From NCBI GenBank assembly GCA_021018815.1, contig JAITYX010000103.1:1302001-1366000 (forward strand): a DNA stretch of 64,000 nucleotides. The letters are read 5' to 3'. Shown piece by piece: positions 37,140-47,228 of this stretch (positions are counted from its first letter, which is position 1; each line of letters opens with the position of its first letter). Under the pieces are notes generated by a model that was given only the letters and a program-made list of their open reading frames with translations, ran no database searches and was not told the DNA's origin. This stretch comes from Talinum fruticosum. Taxonomy: Eukaryota > Streptophyta > Magnoliopsida > Caryophyllales > Talinaceae. The translations under genes were made by a program, and so were the position numbers.

Positions 37140-38185
37140 TGTAGTCCATTTTAATGTTTTTGTGATATGGGCTGGCCCAATTGCTTTGGCATACAATAAT
37201 TATTTATTATTATTATTTTTCTTAAATAAATTAATCACAAAGAATAATACAACATAATAGATAAACAAAAAATCGAACCTCTAACAAAATATATCCATTG
37301 TCTCAGTCTTAATCACCAGACTAATAAATGTACCGAGGTATAAATTTAGATAGAAATTAGAATAAAATTTTTAACATGGGTTATACTTTCTTCAGGAAAC
37401 AAGCGTAAACTTTTTGTGAATGAAATTTAAACATATGTTTTTATTATAAAAATTAAATTTTTACGAGTAATATTATTATTAGCTTTTAGCAAAACAAAAA
37501 TGTTATTGTTTGTTGATATTTATAAGAATTATCGGTATGGTGCTTTTTTTTTCGATACTTAAAGAAAGTGTTCGATGAAAAATTTTTTTTTTTTTGTTGA
37601 TAGAACTGTAAATAGTTAAATAAATTTAAGAAAAATCAGAGAAATTGATATTGTAAAAAACACAAAGATAGATCGAAAATATTGTAATGAAGGAAAGGCT
37701 CAAGGGCAAAAAAAAAAAAAAAGAAAAAGAAATTGATATTGTAAAAAACACACATAATATGGCGTATGGATCCGAAAAAAATTTAAAAAAATAAAAGTGG
37801 ATCTAAAGGTGACGTCAACACAGTCATCACCTATTGCACGTGAATACTCCTTTATCCAGGTGTCATTAGCCGCATTTAAACCTAATCTCGAGTCCGCCTC
37901 ACTCTCTCTAATCATAAGCCCCTCTCGCTCTCTTTCTATCTCTCTCTTTCTCACACTCAATCCCCGCCCTTGCGTCTCTCTCTCTCTCTCTCTCTTCGCT
38001 AAGCGCTAGGGTTTCTCTCTCGCACCTCTGTTCACAGACTTTCCCTCTCGTTTTAGGGTTTTTCTTTGCCAGATTCTTCGAAATTTGCTTGCTTGATTAA
38101 TTTCTTGTTTTTGTTTCCTTCCTCGTCATCAATTTCCGTGAGCTAGGGTTTCAATTTTCTCTTTGGTGGTTTTTGAGATTCGATA
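37140..38185. other. Shared divergent promoter region (reductase / CCCH-KH gene)
   Basis: AT-rich for 700 bp, then strongly C/T-rich from about 37900, which forms the leader of the CCCH gene. No coding sequence supported. Confidence 0.55.
37810..37842. promoter_or_regulatory. bZIP-type C-box and G-box pair
   Basis: TGACGTCA (37810-37817) and CACGTG (37837-37842) lie 19 bp apart, about 345 bp before the CCCH-KH start codon. Both are perfect palindromes with ACGT cores, the classic binding sites of plant bZIP factors. Regulation is inferred from sequence only. Confidence 0.5.
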
Positions 38186-41100
38186 ATGGAGTTCGGTGGA
38201 CCGCGCAAGAGAGGTAGGCAGGAAGCTGCTCTTAATGGCAATGGCGGCTTCAAAAAGTCTCGCCCAGGTTCGGTTGCTTTCCTAACTTCTATATGCTTCT
38301 CTTTTGGGTTTTCAGATGCGTTATTGAAGTTCTTGTTGCTTCTGCTCACTTCTATTTGTTGCCAGATTCATTAGATTTACGAGATTTGTGCGTGTTCAGT
38401 TGAAAGATTTGAAATATTATAATCATGTTTTAGCTGTTTTATTGATGTGCTTGAAATCGGTTTCACGGATCCCCCACCTCCCCGAATTTCGTAAAAACTA
38501 AAAATTTAATCGATTGTATTACAGTTATACTAAGTTCATGAAGATTCTTCTATAGTTTCATAACATAAAACTTTTGTAGTTGAACATTAGTTGGTCTTGT
38601 ATCTTGTGTTTGGTGATAAAAATTATGGTTTGGATAGGATAAATGTTACCAATGGAACCATCAAAACTTAATATAAACTCACTGAAAATAAATAATTAAT
38701 GTTCTTCAACAGAATCGGAGTCGTTCTCAACTGGTGTAGGAAGCAAATCGAAGCCTTGCACAAAGTTTTTCAGGTTCAAATCTTAAACCTATCTAAAACA
38801 ATTATATGTAAGATGATTTTCATTGGGCAATATGCTTTAGATTAATAAAATTCTTTTACACAGTTATGTTGGTAAGTTACAATTTATCATGACTAATGAA
38901 TTTAGCATCCAAAGTTGTGATACAGGTCATTCTCTTATCATCTAATTACAGTAAAGAGAGAAATGAGGAGTAATGATTGATACTCTCTATATAATTATGT
39001 GGGATGACGATAAGTAATTCTGGGTCCAAATACCTAGCCAGCAGATATACAGAACTTGTGTAAAAAGCTTGCAATTTTCAAAGTGATGCAACATGGAATC
39101 TCAGACTAATGAATTGGCATCTAAGTGTTTGATACAGGGAATCATCTACTATCAACTCACATAAACGATATTCTTGATGGAAATGCCTAATTCATGGAGT
39201 ACACCATCGACTGCCAGAGATCAAATAACTTTCAACAAGGCTAAAATATTACTTGAAGCAGATTCCTGAAGCTAACACCTAACATCTGCAATATTATTTT
39301 TTTTATGTGTCTGTTGGTCTTGGTTATTGGCTGCATTATATCTGTATGTTGGAGTCACCTTTATTTTGTGATTTTTTGTGGGGGAGGGGGCTGGTATCCG
39401 GGAGAGGTGGGGTTGAGTGCTGATCAGAATGCTTTTTGGCAGAGGGAGTTTAAAACCATATCAAAAACACTATGCAATGGTGTAACTCCCACTCTTGGTG
39501 AAAAATTATATACTCTGAATCTTGTGAATCATTGTCACATCCTGAAAACTGATTTGAAGAATTTCATTAGCCTTTGCAAGGATACAGATAGAGCTTTGTG
39601 GTGGCATGTCTTTCCTAATTCTCATTGCTGTTGTGTAGTTATTTGTTCTAGTGCTTGCTGCCAATTTCCAAAGCCCGGGTGCAAGTAGGTCTGAGTCATA
39701 GGTCTGAATTTGGTAGTGTTAAAACTGTATTTCACTGCATTTACTTTGAAATATTGTGTCCATTCTTGGTTCAGTTAATTTGCTCAGTCAGCTATGTTTG
39801 TTGTGGCTAATTATCACTTCATAATGGCTTTCTTTTTGCTTTGGAGGTGTTGAGTGAAGATTTTGTGTAATCTTCTTGGTAAGGTTTGCTGACTAGTATT
39901 GAGGTAGTAGTATTTTTGTTTTCCTGAAGCAGAACTCTAATTTTTTTGTGAAGTTTCTTCATATTTACAATGCTCAAATGGGAAGAATAGTAGGTTACTT
40001 CTGGTTGCAAACTGGATGTGTGGCCTGAGGTCATGGCTTGGAATACTGCTTTAAGTAAGTGGACAGTAGTTGTAGAAAAGTTGTCCATCGTGATTTTTGT
40101 ATCATGATGATGAAGCTATATGGTTGGCTCAGATTTGTAATATTCTTATTGTTTGTTTTTTGATAGAAGGGTAACCATTTAGGTATTTCTAGAAAGCTTC
40201 ATCATGGTTCAATTTGTTCAATATTTAACTTCCTTTGTTATCACCAGTTTCCTATTCTTGCTTTAGTTGGTTTTTCTGGGAGCGAGTACATTTGACTCTG
40301 TTGCGCTTTGCTTGTTTGTTCCTGATTGTTATGTGTTTATGATTAAGTACTGTGTGAGGTACTTGATGCAATGGCATGGGTTAGGAGCGTTCTCTTTTTC
40401 TTTTTCTTTTTCTTTTTTTTTTCTGGGGTGTCACAGAGATCTTCAGTTCTTAGTTTTGTATCACCTTTTCTGCTTATATTCATTCGCTCATAATTCTCGA
40501 ATGAGGATTTTGCGATGTTCTGGGTTTGAAGATTTTTCTGAAATTCATGTTTGAACTTGTTTTCATCACATCTTGGTATCCTAATTAACATGTAGTGAAT
40601 CTATAGATAATGTAATTTGGTTATGTGCAGCACATCGGGTTGTCCATTTGGGGAGGGATGCCACTTCTTGCACTATGTTCCAGGTGGATATAAAGCTGTC
40701 TCCCAGATGTTGAACCTTGGTGGTGCTCCTGTTCCTCCACAAGCAAGGAGTGGTGCAATCCCCCACCCTTCCCCGACGCTTCGTCAGCACCAGTAGGCAA
40801 GACGAAAATGTGTACAAAGTATAACACCCCTGAGGGTTGTAGGTTTGGGGACAAATGCCACTTCGCTCACGGTGAATGGGAGCTCAGCAGGCCATCCATT
40901 GCATCACATGAAGATCCACGTGCCATGGGACCTATGTCAGGCAGGATGGGGGGAGGATGGAACCTCCACAACCAGGACTTGGTGCCGCTGCCAACTTTGG
41001 GGCGTCTGCTACAGCTAAAATCAGTATCGATGCTTCCCTTGCTGGAGCTGTCATCGGGAAAGGTGGGACAAATTCAAAGCAGATATGTCGTGTTACTGGG

Positions 41101-41385
41101 GTGAAGCTTGCCATCAGAGACCATGAGTCCGATCCCAACCAAAGAAACATTGAGCTTGAGGGCACCTTTGATCAAATCAAGCAAGCCAGTTCCATGGTTC
41201 GGGAGCTCATCATGAATGTTAAGGCCGCTTCTGGGCTTCCTGCTGCAAAGCACTCAGCAGGGCCTGGTGGTGGCAGCAACTACAAGACAAAACTATGTGA
41301 TAATTTTACCAAAGGATCCTGCACATTTGGAGACCGGTGCAACTTTGCTCATGGCGCTGAAGAGTTGCGGAGGACAGCAATGTAA
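38186..41385 (+). CDS. Zinc finger CCCH and KH domain protein, frame interrupted twice
   Basis: RNA-binding protein with three CCCH fingers and one KH domain, like Arabidopsis AT3G12130/AT5G06770 (from memory). Exons: 38186-38267, 38713-38773 and 40631-41385. Seen: MEFGGPRKRGRQE; finger 1 (PCTKFFSTSGCPFGEGCHFL-H); finger 2 (MCTKYNTPEGCRFGDKCHFA-H); KH domain (AKISIDASLAGAVIGKGGTN, with the GKGG loop, then SKQICRVTGVKLAIRD); finger 3 (KLCDNFTKGSCTFGDRCNFA-H) close to the stop. All are highly conserved, yet exon 3 needs two one-base corrections: one between finger 1 and finger 2 at C-runs 40760-40774, where the frame otherwise hits TAG in CAC CAG TAG, and one at the G-run 40948-40953 before MEPPQPGLGAAANFG. 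Both fit a missing base in a homopolymer. Sequencing error is more likely than a pseudogene. Confidence 0.88.
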
Positions 41386-44300
41386 ACTGAACTCCTGTTT
41401 TCATGCCTCCCCTTGTTTCTGGTTTTTTCATGTTCTCATTTGGATCATCTCTCCTTAGATATGGGACTTGTTTTAGTATTGTTATAGTGATAGAAGATAT
41501 GGCAGAATCAGATATTTATTAGGGTTTTTGTTCTACTTTGTAATCTGATAAGCTGGTATTTTTATAGTTTTGCTTAACCTAAGGCAGTTCAATTCTTGGT
41601 GAAATTGTTGCCTGATTTCCTTCTTTTACTGGGATCCTTGACAGTGGTTTTCTTTTCACTTTGCACGTCACTCTCGCTGATCATTCAAAGCTCGAAGAGT
41701 TTCACTGGTTTCATTCCCAGTTTGGCAAATGGCAACTTTATCCTTCTACTGTAGCTGGTGAAGAGTACAACTAATCTTCCTCTTTATTTGTTCTGGCTAT
41801 GGAGCCCTAGTCTATTCATGCTATCTAGATCTACATTTTTTATTAAAAAAATTCCTTTTTCTCTTTGGCACAGAATGAGGGAGGCACGCCAGGTCCCAAA
41901 GCAAATGATATTAACCATTAACTAATCACAATCAATTTGGGTCAAGATGTCCCCGACGTTCTTTCCACAAAAAATACTATCCATCTATTTGGGAGAGTTG
42001 TAAATAGTAACCCTGAATCTAATATTTGTTTCCGGGGATCATTAATTAGATGAAGTCTGAGAACAGGAGAGTTGCCTAAATCTCTTTATTTAGATGTTTT
42101 GACCCTTTTATCCTTTTGAATCGTTCAGACAATCAACCGGGAGCACCTGAGTATACGACCGTGAGCAGAACTGCGTGGCCTATTACATATGGCCAACTTC
42201 AGTTCAGCACACCAAGATTCATTTTGTATCGTGATTGTGAACTGGTACAAGGACATTGAGTAGATGGCTGATGTATGAAACTGACCATGTCTTTCATAGT
42301 ATGCATTCCCATGTGTCTCGCAGCTTGTTCGATTAGCTATGCGTCTAGAGGACAGAGAACTGCTTTCAGTATTGTTTTATGTACTGCAATTAAATTGTAG
42401 TTAATGAGCTAAACTTAAGTTCAAAGATTGTAGTAGTTAATCAATTGAACTCAAGTTCACTTATGTTTGGACTTTGGATCGGTTGTTGACATCCATCTTA
42501 AAATTAAAATGCTACTCAAAAGTCGACACCCCCCTCTCCAACAAATAAAAAAAAAGAAAAACGAAACTCATGCCATATGCCATATTTGGTAGGAACCCTG
42601 CCAAATTCCCCTTGAAAAAATACATACATCATTCAAACTTTTCCTGAATCAGAAAAAACAGGGGGACTTAAATCTGCAAATAAGTAGAGATGTAATTGGA
42701 TGCTAAATTGAAAATATATCCCAGTCCATCCTTGAATTAAAATCCTTTCAAGTAGGAAAGATACATCGTTTGATTCCCCTTTTCTATCAACAAACGACCA
42801 AGATCATTTTTTAAATGATCAATTTACTAATCCAATGTTGAGGATCTATCAATAATCAACCATATGGCTTCCACTTCTAGAACTCCTGATGGGATAAATC
42901 TCCCGTGCAAAGAACGCAGGTAAATATGTTGACAGAGAGATCAACACAGCCTTGTCTTGTAATTCAGACGCAAGAGCACAAGCAAAGGCCACTTCTGAAC
43001 TGTTAAGTTCATTCCTGGCATCACAAGCTCATATCCCGTCCAAGGCATTGTCATCACTGAACTGAATCCCTCTGGAGTAGTTCCTCCTCCCCTTCACACT
43101 TTTAACAGTCTCGATCTTCTATTAATCAGCTGGACTAAGTTAAGGACAGTGTGGTCTAAGCAACAGCAGGGTTTTGCTCACTTGAACCTGCGAAATAAAG
43201 CATTGTTGCTAAAAGCTTTGATAAAATGAATCTGAAAATTGTCGTCAAGTTGGAACATATCAATTGTTCCATTCCTGATCGAAAAGATTCCGGAGTTATT
43301 TCTAGGAAATAATTACAACAAAATTTTTTAAAAGAAATGTGAATCCAGCAAAAGCAAGGTCTTACCCCACCAGGACATACCAGTACATGCGACCTTAGCT
43401 CTGGCGATTATCAAAAGGCTATTTTAGGGCATAGAATTAGTCGCTGCGTTCAAAACGTAGTTTTTCTTGCCTTAGCAATGATTTTATTTGGTTCATGGGA
43501 GACACCCTGATTGTTACAATACCTCAGGTTGAAAGATATGTACGGAATATAAGGCTGGGAAATCGCTTCATTTTGATGAAATAAAGACCAGTCACGAAAG
43601 CTATAAGCTAGGAATGATATAGACGTGAGATGGTTTAAAAGTCGTCCAATGGGATAGTCGAGTAACAGGATAGTTGTTTTCCATAGGCAAGTCAACAATA
43701 AAATTATGCAAAAATGAGACAAATCAGCATCATTCTTCCTTTTCTCTTTGATAAATGAACAAACTATTACTACTACAAAATTATCCTTGCAAGCAAAGAG
43801 ATCGCTTCCAAGGTAACCACGAAAGTATTTAGAAAATTTTTCGTTGGGATAAAGCTCCTGATATAATCCAATGCACATGACCGAACCAGGATGACCACAA
43901 GGAAATACAAAAACAACCAAATAAGAAAAGTGTTAGTTATTAATTCGACCCTGTCTCAGCTTTGGAAACTGCACCAAGGATTTTGGAGAGGGCAAGGATA
44001 TGATCAAGCTAGAATTCCCACTCTACGACATCTTTTACTACCATATAATCAATGAAACTTGAAAACTGCTCTAGTCATTCAGCAGGTTTTCAGTCGACTT
44101 TCAACAACTAATATTGATTTATAGGTTTCACTCACAGGGTAAATGCTAATTATGAATAATGTTGCAGAAGTATCGCATGTACATCCAGCAGCATTTATAT
44201 CTCTCTTTTTTATGATCGAAGAACAGTTATAAACTGTTCCAGCTGAAGAGGCAAGGAAATACTTATCGGCTAAAGATTCATTTATTATTACATTATTGCT

Positions 44301-44850
44301 CAACTCGACTCTAAATAAAGACACTTCTTCACAACTTTTTCCTTTTTTATAGCCTAATTGAGGGAATAACATTAGAAACCTTTCAACAAGGCAAGATCTC
44401 ACAGGATTTTTTGACACATCTTGATGCCAATATCCATCACGCATATAGGGATAGGTCAAGGGACAAACCAAAGGAGACCAATTTTAGGACGTACAAGGCA
44501 TTAACACACGAACACTAAAAAGAGAAAGTCTCAAAATAATTAGAATTCCATGGATTTGCACATACAGATTATGAACAGAAAGACTAAAAGCTTTCAGAAA
44601 TAAGTTACCTATATGGTCAGCCAACCGGAATCACGAGTTTCTTACCTTGGAGACTCTATTTTCCTTGAAATTCACAATGTGAACATGAATAAAAGCATTA
44701 AATGTATTTCCTTGCAAATCATAATGGGGTAGATTTTCCTATTCTATACAAAATCTGCTGGTGATTCCCTTCCATAAGAGCCAATATACAACGTACCCAC
44801 AGCAACTTGCCATAATCTGCCCCAAGACGTGCCCAAAAGTGTGTCTGGGT
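41386..44850. other. Intergenic region after the CCCH-KH gene
   Basis: Starts with the CCCH-KH 3' UTR. The open frames on the minus strand (43450-43920, 44079-44471) have no recognisable domain and no gene-like context, so I do not call them. No transposon identified. Confidence 0.5.
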
Positions 44851-44856
44851 TCACAT

Positions 44857-44862
44857 TATAAA
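44857..44862 (+). promoter_or_regulatory. TATA box of the C2H2 zinc-finger gene
   Basis: TATAAA in ACATTATAAAGAGG, 103 bp before the ATG at 44965, an ideal distance for a start site near 44890 and a leader of about 75 nt. Confidence 0.65.
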
Positions 44863-44964
44863 GAGGACCTACCTACGGTAGCTCTCAAACCGATCAGTCT
44901 ATTCTGCAACCTCGCCCAATTTTCTATCCATCCGTCTCTCTAGACAGCATTTCTGTCCATCCCC

Positions 44965-46398
44965 ATGCCAGATCATTTCGACAACCACACCCTATTTGGC
45001 CAAGGTGTTAATGATACAATGTGCCACCTCTCACTTGGAATAACCTCCTCAACCATCAATTCTAAAGAAAGGACTAATACCATCAATGGTCATGGCACTG
45101 TTGACGTTAACCTCTCTCTTAGTTCGGCCACATACCTCACTTCTACACACCAGACAGTACCTAGCCAATTGAGCTTGCATCAACGTGTAGGTGAGGGAAG
45201 GATCAGCAGATCAAATCTTAGGCTACCTTGTGGGGCCCGCAGTCATAGCACCTATGATTCCCATCCCATGCAGCCTCAAAACCCTCTAAACATCAACATT
45301 ATAGTGGGAAACAATTCTTCCATCAATATCAATCTTCTGAACAATAATCCACCTTATCAATACACAAAAAGTACCCTAGCATCTTCATCAAGCATGGAAC
45401 CAATTAGGAAGAATGTCATTGGGACTGCACCCTCTTATTTCAAACAGCCTCTTTCAGCTCTAGCCTCAAACCAAGAACCCATACTGGGGAACAACCCTAA
45501 TATGTCTGATAGCTGTCAATTGATTGAATCTTGTTCCCCGTACACCTCTTCATCAGTCACTGCTCTGAAATCGCAGGCTCTTGGTACTTGTATTCCACAT
45601 TATAGGCGAGAAACTTCTTGTAGGCCTCTTAGAGCACTACCATGCCAAAACATTGATCTCCGAAACAACTCAAATCTCAGTTTCTTCAATATGCTTCCTA
45701 GATATCTTCCTCATGAGAAGCACAGAAGTTTTTCTGGTCTTCCAAGTTCGACCATGAATCCACCAAAATTCAAAAGTGGAAATGAAGCATTTCATGAAGC
45801 GGAGCTTCATTCTCAACGAAATCTTCATACTCATCTTCAAAGTCTCCCTGCAGCAACAGACCAAGTAAGAGACCAAGTTCATGATTGCAGTTCTCTAAAC
45901 AGTAGGCTTCTCCTGTCTAACTTTAATGCAGTTTCACCAACCCCTCCTTCTAACATTATGATTGGGGCTCAAAGTAATCCAGTACAAGCCATTAGCCCTA
46001 ATCATAGTGTTGATCCAAATCCTCGAGCACGGAGACGTCGAAATTCTACTGAGAGGTACAAGAGCCGTCCCTATACTAAGTATGGCCCATACACTTGCCC
46101 TCACTGTCAAGACGTTTTTGAGTGCGGATATCGCTTCGCAGCACATATAAAAAATCACTACAAGGATGAATCCCCTGCTGAGCGGAAGAAAAGGCGTGAA
46201 GGTAAGATCAGGAAAAGGGACTTGTGCGTTGCGCAGTCTTCATCTGGAATAACAGTCATCCCTGGGTCACTGCAGCTGGAGGGCAGGCCGTTGGTTAAAT
46301 ATAACATTAATGATGTCAAGACCACTAAAACTAACCAAGGAGAAGGTTTTTCTTCTCTAAAGGTTAAGGAGGAGGTCATAAATGATCAAGTGTATTAG
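44965..46398 (+). CDS. C2H2-like zinc finger protein, intronless
   Basis: Single exon, 477 residues, start supported by the TATA box 100 bp upstream. One C2H2 finger near the C-terminus: C378-x2-C381-x12-H394-x3-H398, within RPYTKYGPYTCPHCQDVFEC and FAAHIKNHYKDE. It is flanked by basic clusters (PRARRRRNS at about 352-360; ERKKRREGKIRKR at 406-418) that could be nuclear localisation signals. The N-terminal 350 residues are low-complexity, rich in Ser and Asn, with an Asn/Ile tract at about 108-130. VNLSLSS near residue 48 resembles an EAR repression motif, and VKEE near the C-terminus fits a SUMO site; both are weak inferences. The finger with YTKYGPYTC and NHYKDE is known in a small plant C2H2-like group; target genes are unknown. 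Confidence 0.8.
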   Translation: MPDHFDNHTLFGQGVNDTMCHLSLGITSSTINSKERTNTINGHGTVDVNLSLSSATYLTSTHQTVPSQLSLHQRVGEGRISRSNLRLPCGARSHSTYDSHPMQPQNPLNINIIVGNNSSININLLNNNPPYQYTKSTLASSSSMEPIRKNVIGTAPSYFKQPLSALASNQEPILGNNPNMSDSCQLIESCSPYTSSSVTALKSQALGTCIPHYRRETSCRPLRALPCQNIDLRNNSNLSFFNMLPRYLPHEKHRSFSGLPSSTMNPPKFKSGNEAFHEAELHSQRNLHTHLQSLPAATDQVRDQVHDCSSLNSRLLLSNFNAVSPTPPSNIMIGAQSNPVQAISPNHSVDPNPRARRRRNSTERYKSRPYTKYGPYTCPHCQDVFECGYRFAAHIKNHYKDESPAERKKRREGKIRKRDLCVAQSSSGITVIPGSLQLEGRPLVKYNINDVKTTKTNQGEGFSSLKVKEEVINDQVY

Positions 46399-46508
46399 TA
46401 TTGCAGCTACATCAGACGATATGCTCAGTGTTTCTAAACTAGCTGGCCGAATAAAGATAGGTTCCTTTTTCAGATTTAATCTAGAATAAACATGCTGCAT
46501 TGAATCCC

Positions 46509-46668
46509 ACAGCTTGGATCATTAGGGGTGAGTACTACCTTTCCCCAAGGGAGAGTTTCGGGGTTCAAATCCCACCTTATGTAATATTTGCCCCTTCTTT
46601 CATGCAAGGTTATCCCTCCCCACACCCCCCATAAAAAAAAAAAGAAAAAACCCAAAAAAACATACATC
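46509..46668 (+). mobile_element. tRNA-derived SINE-like element (tentative)
   Basis: Contains a good RNA polymerase III B box, GGTTCAAATCC (46562-46572), about 40 bp after a possible A box (TTAGGGGTGAGT), then a C/T-rich body and an A-rich tail (46633-46661). This order is that of a plant SINE. No target duplication was found, and the A box is poor. Confidence 0.45.
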
Positions 46669-46947
46669 GTTGATTTTTCAATTATCACCAAAGAGCAAGC
46701 ATGATCTATTTTCTCTCCCAAGAAAGGAAAACTTCACTCATGTTATTTACAGTAATTATTGCCGTATCTAGTTTTTAAATATATATTTGTTGTGTATGGG
46801 GCGAGAAAAATCTAAATAAATTCTCAGACATAACTCGCAAGTTATGAATGAATGACGACAAACTCACTTTCATGCACAAATTAGACAAGAAACCGAAGGA
46901 CAATGTGTATTAAAAGGAAGGTAACCAAAAACGGAAAGGATAATAAC

Positions 46948-47033
46948 AGAAAACATACTTCAGGTTAGATGCGCTCATCTTCAACCACACAGAAAACATA
47001 CTTCAGGATAGATGCGCTCCTCTTCAAGCACAC
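46948..47033. repeat. 43-bp tandem duplication
   Basis: Copies at 46948-46990 and 46991-47033 match at 40 of 43 positions. On the minus strand each copy contains CCTGAAGTATGT, a good splice donor, so the duplication would double the 3' end of the exon-like segment at 47002-47187. Confidence 0.9.
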
Positions 47034-47187
47034 GATCCTTGTATGATTTTGCTGGAACTGAAGCAGCTGCTACATCATTTGTTCTTAGATCAACAGTACG
47101 AGTTTTGCATGTATCAGTAGCATGGGAGATAATCATACCAACAATATCTTGATTTCTTTTGCACGCAGTTCACCCAGCTCATAGGAC
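47002..47187 (-). pseudogene. Isolated exon-like segment, protein family not recognised
   Basis: On the minus strand an acceptor (GATGCAG) is followed by SYELGELRAKEIK, then, after a one-base frame change near 47148, DIVGMIISHATDTCKTRTVD, LRTNDVAAASVPAKSYKDR and VLEEERIYPE up to a strong donor (GAA|GTATGT). The balanced composition, with helical and charged stretches, looks like real coding sequence, but no neighbouring exons were found. It could be an orphaned exon of a moved or decayed gene, or one exon of a long gene whose others I missed. I do not recognise the family. Confidence 0.35.
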
Positions 47188-47200
47188 CTGCATCAAAATT

Positions 47201-47228
47201 TTGATGGCTAGGATTTGATGGCTAGGAT
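47201..47228. repeat. 14-bp tandem duplication
   Basis: TTGATGGCTAGGAT occurs twice in direct succession (47201-47214, 47215-47228), just upstream (on the minus strand) of the exon-like acceptor. Confidence 0.9.

Noticed and set aside
43156..43187. Possible tiny terminal exon on the minus strand (acceptor CGCAG, then SSEQNPAVA and a stop)
   Set aside because: Only ten codons, no partner exon found, and its phase does not fit the exon-like segment at 47002-47187.
43450..43920. 156-codon minus-strand open frame
   Set aside because: No domain, many Cys/Phe/Leu as expected from AT-rich noncoding DNA, no promoter or splice context.
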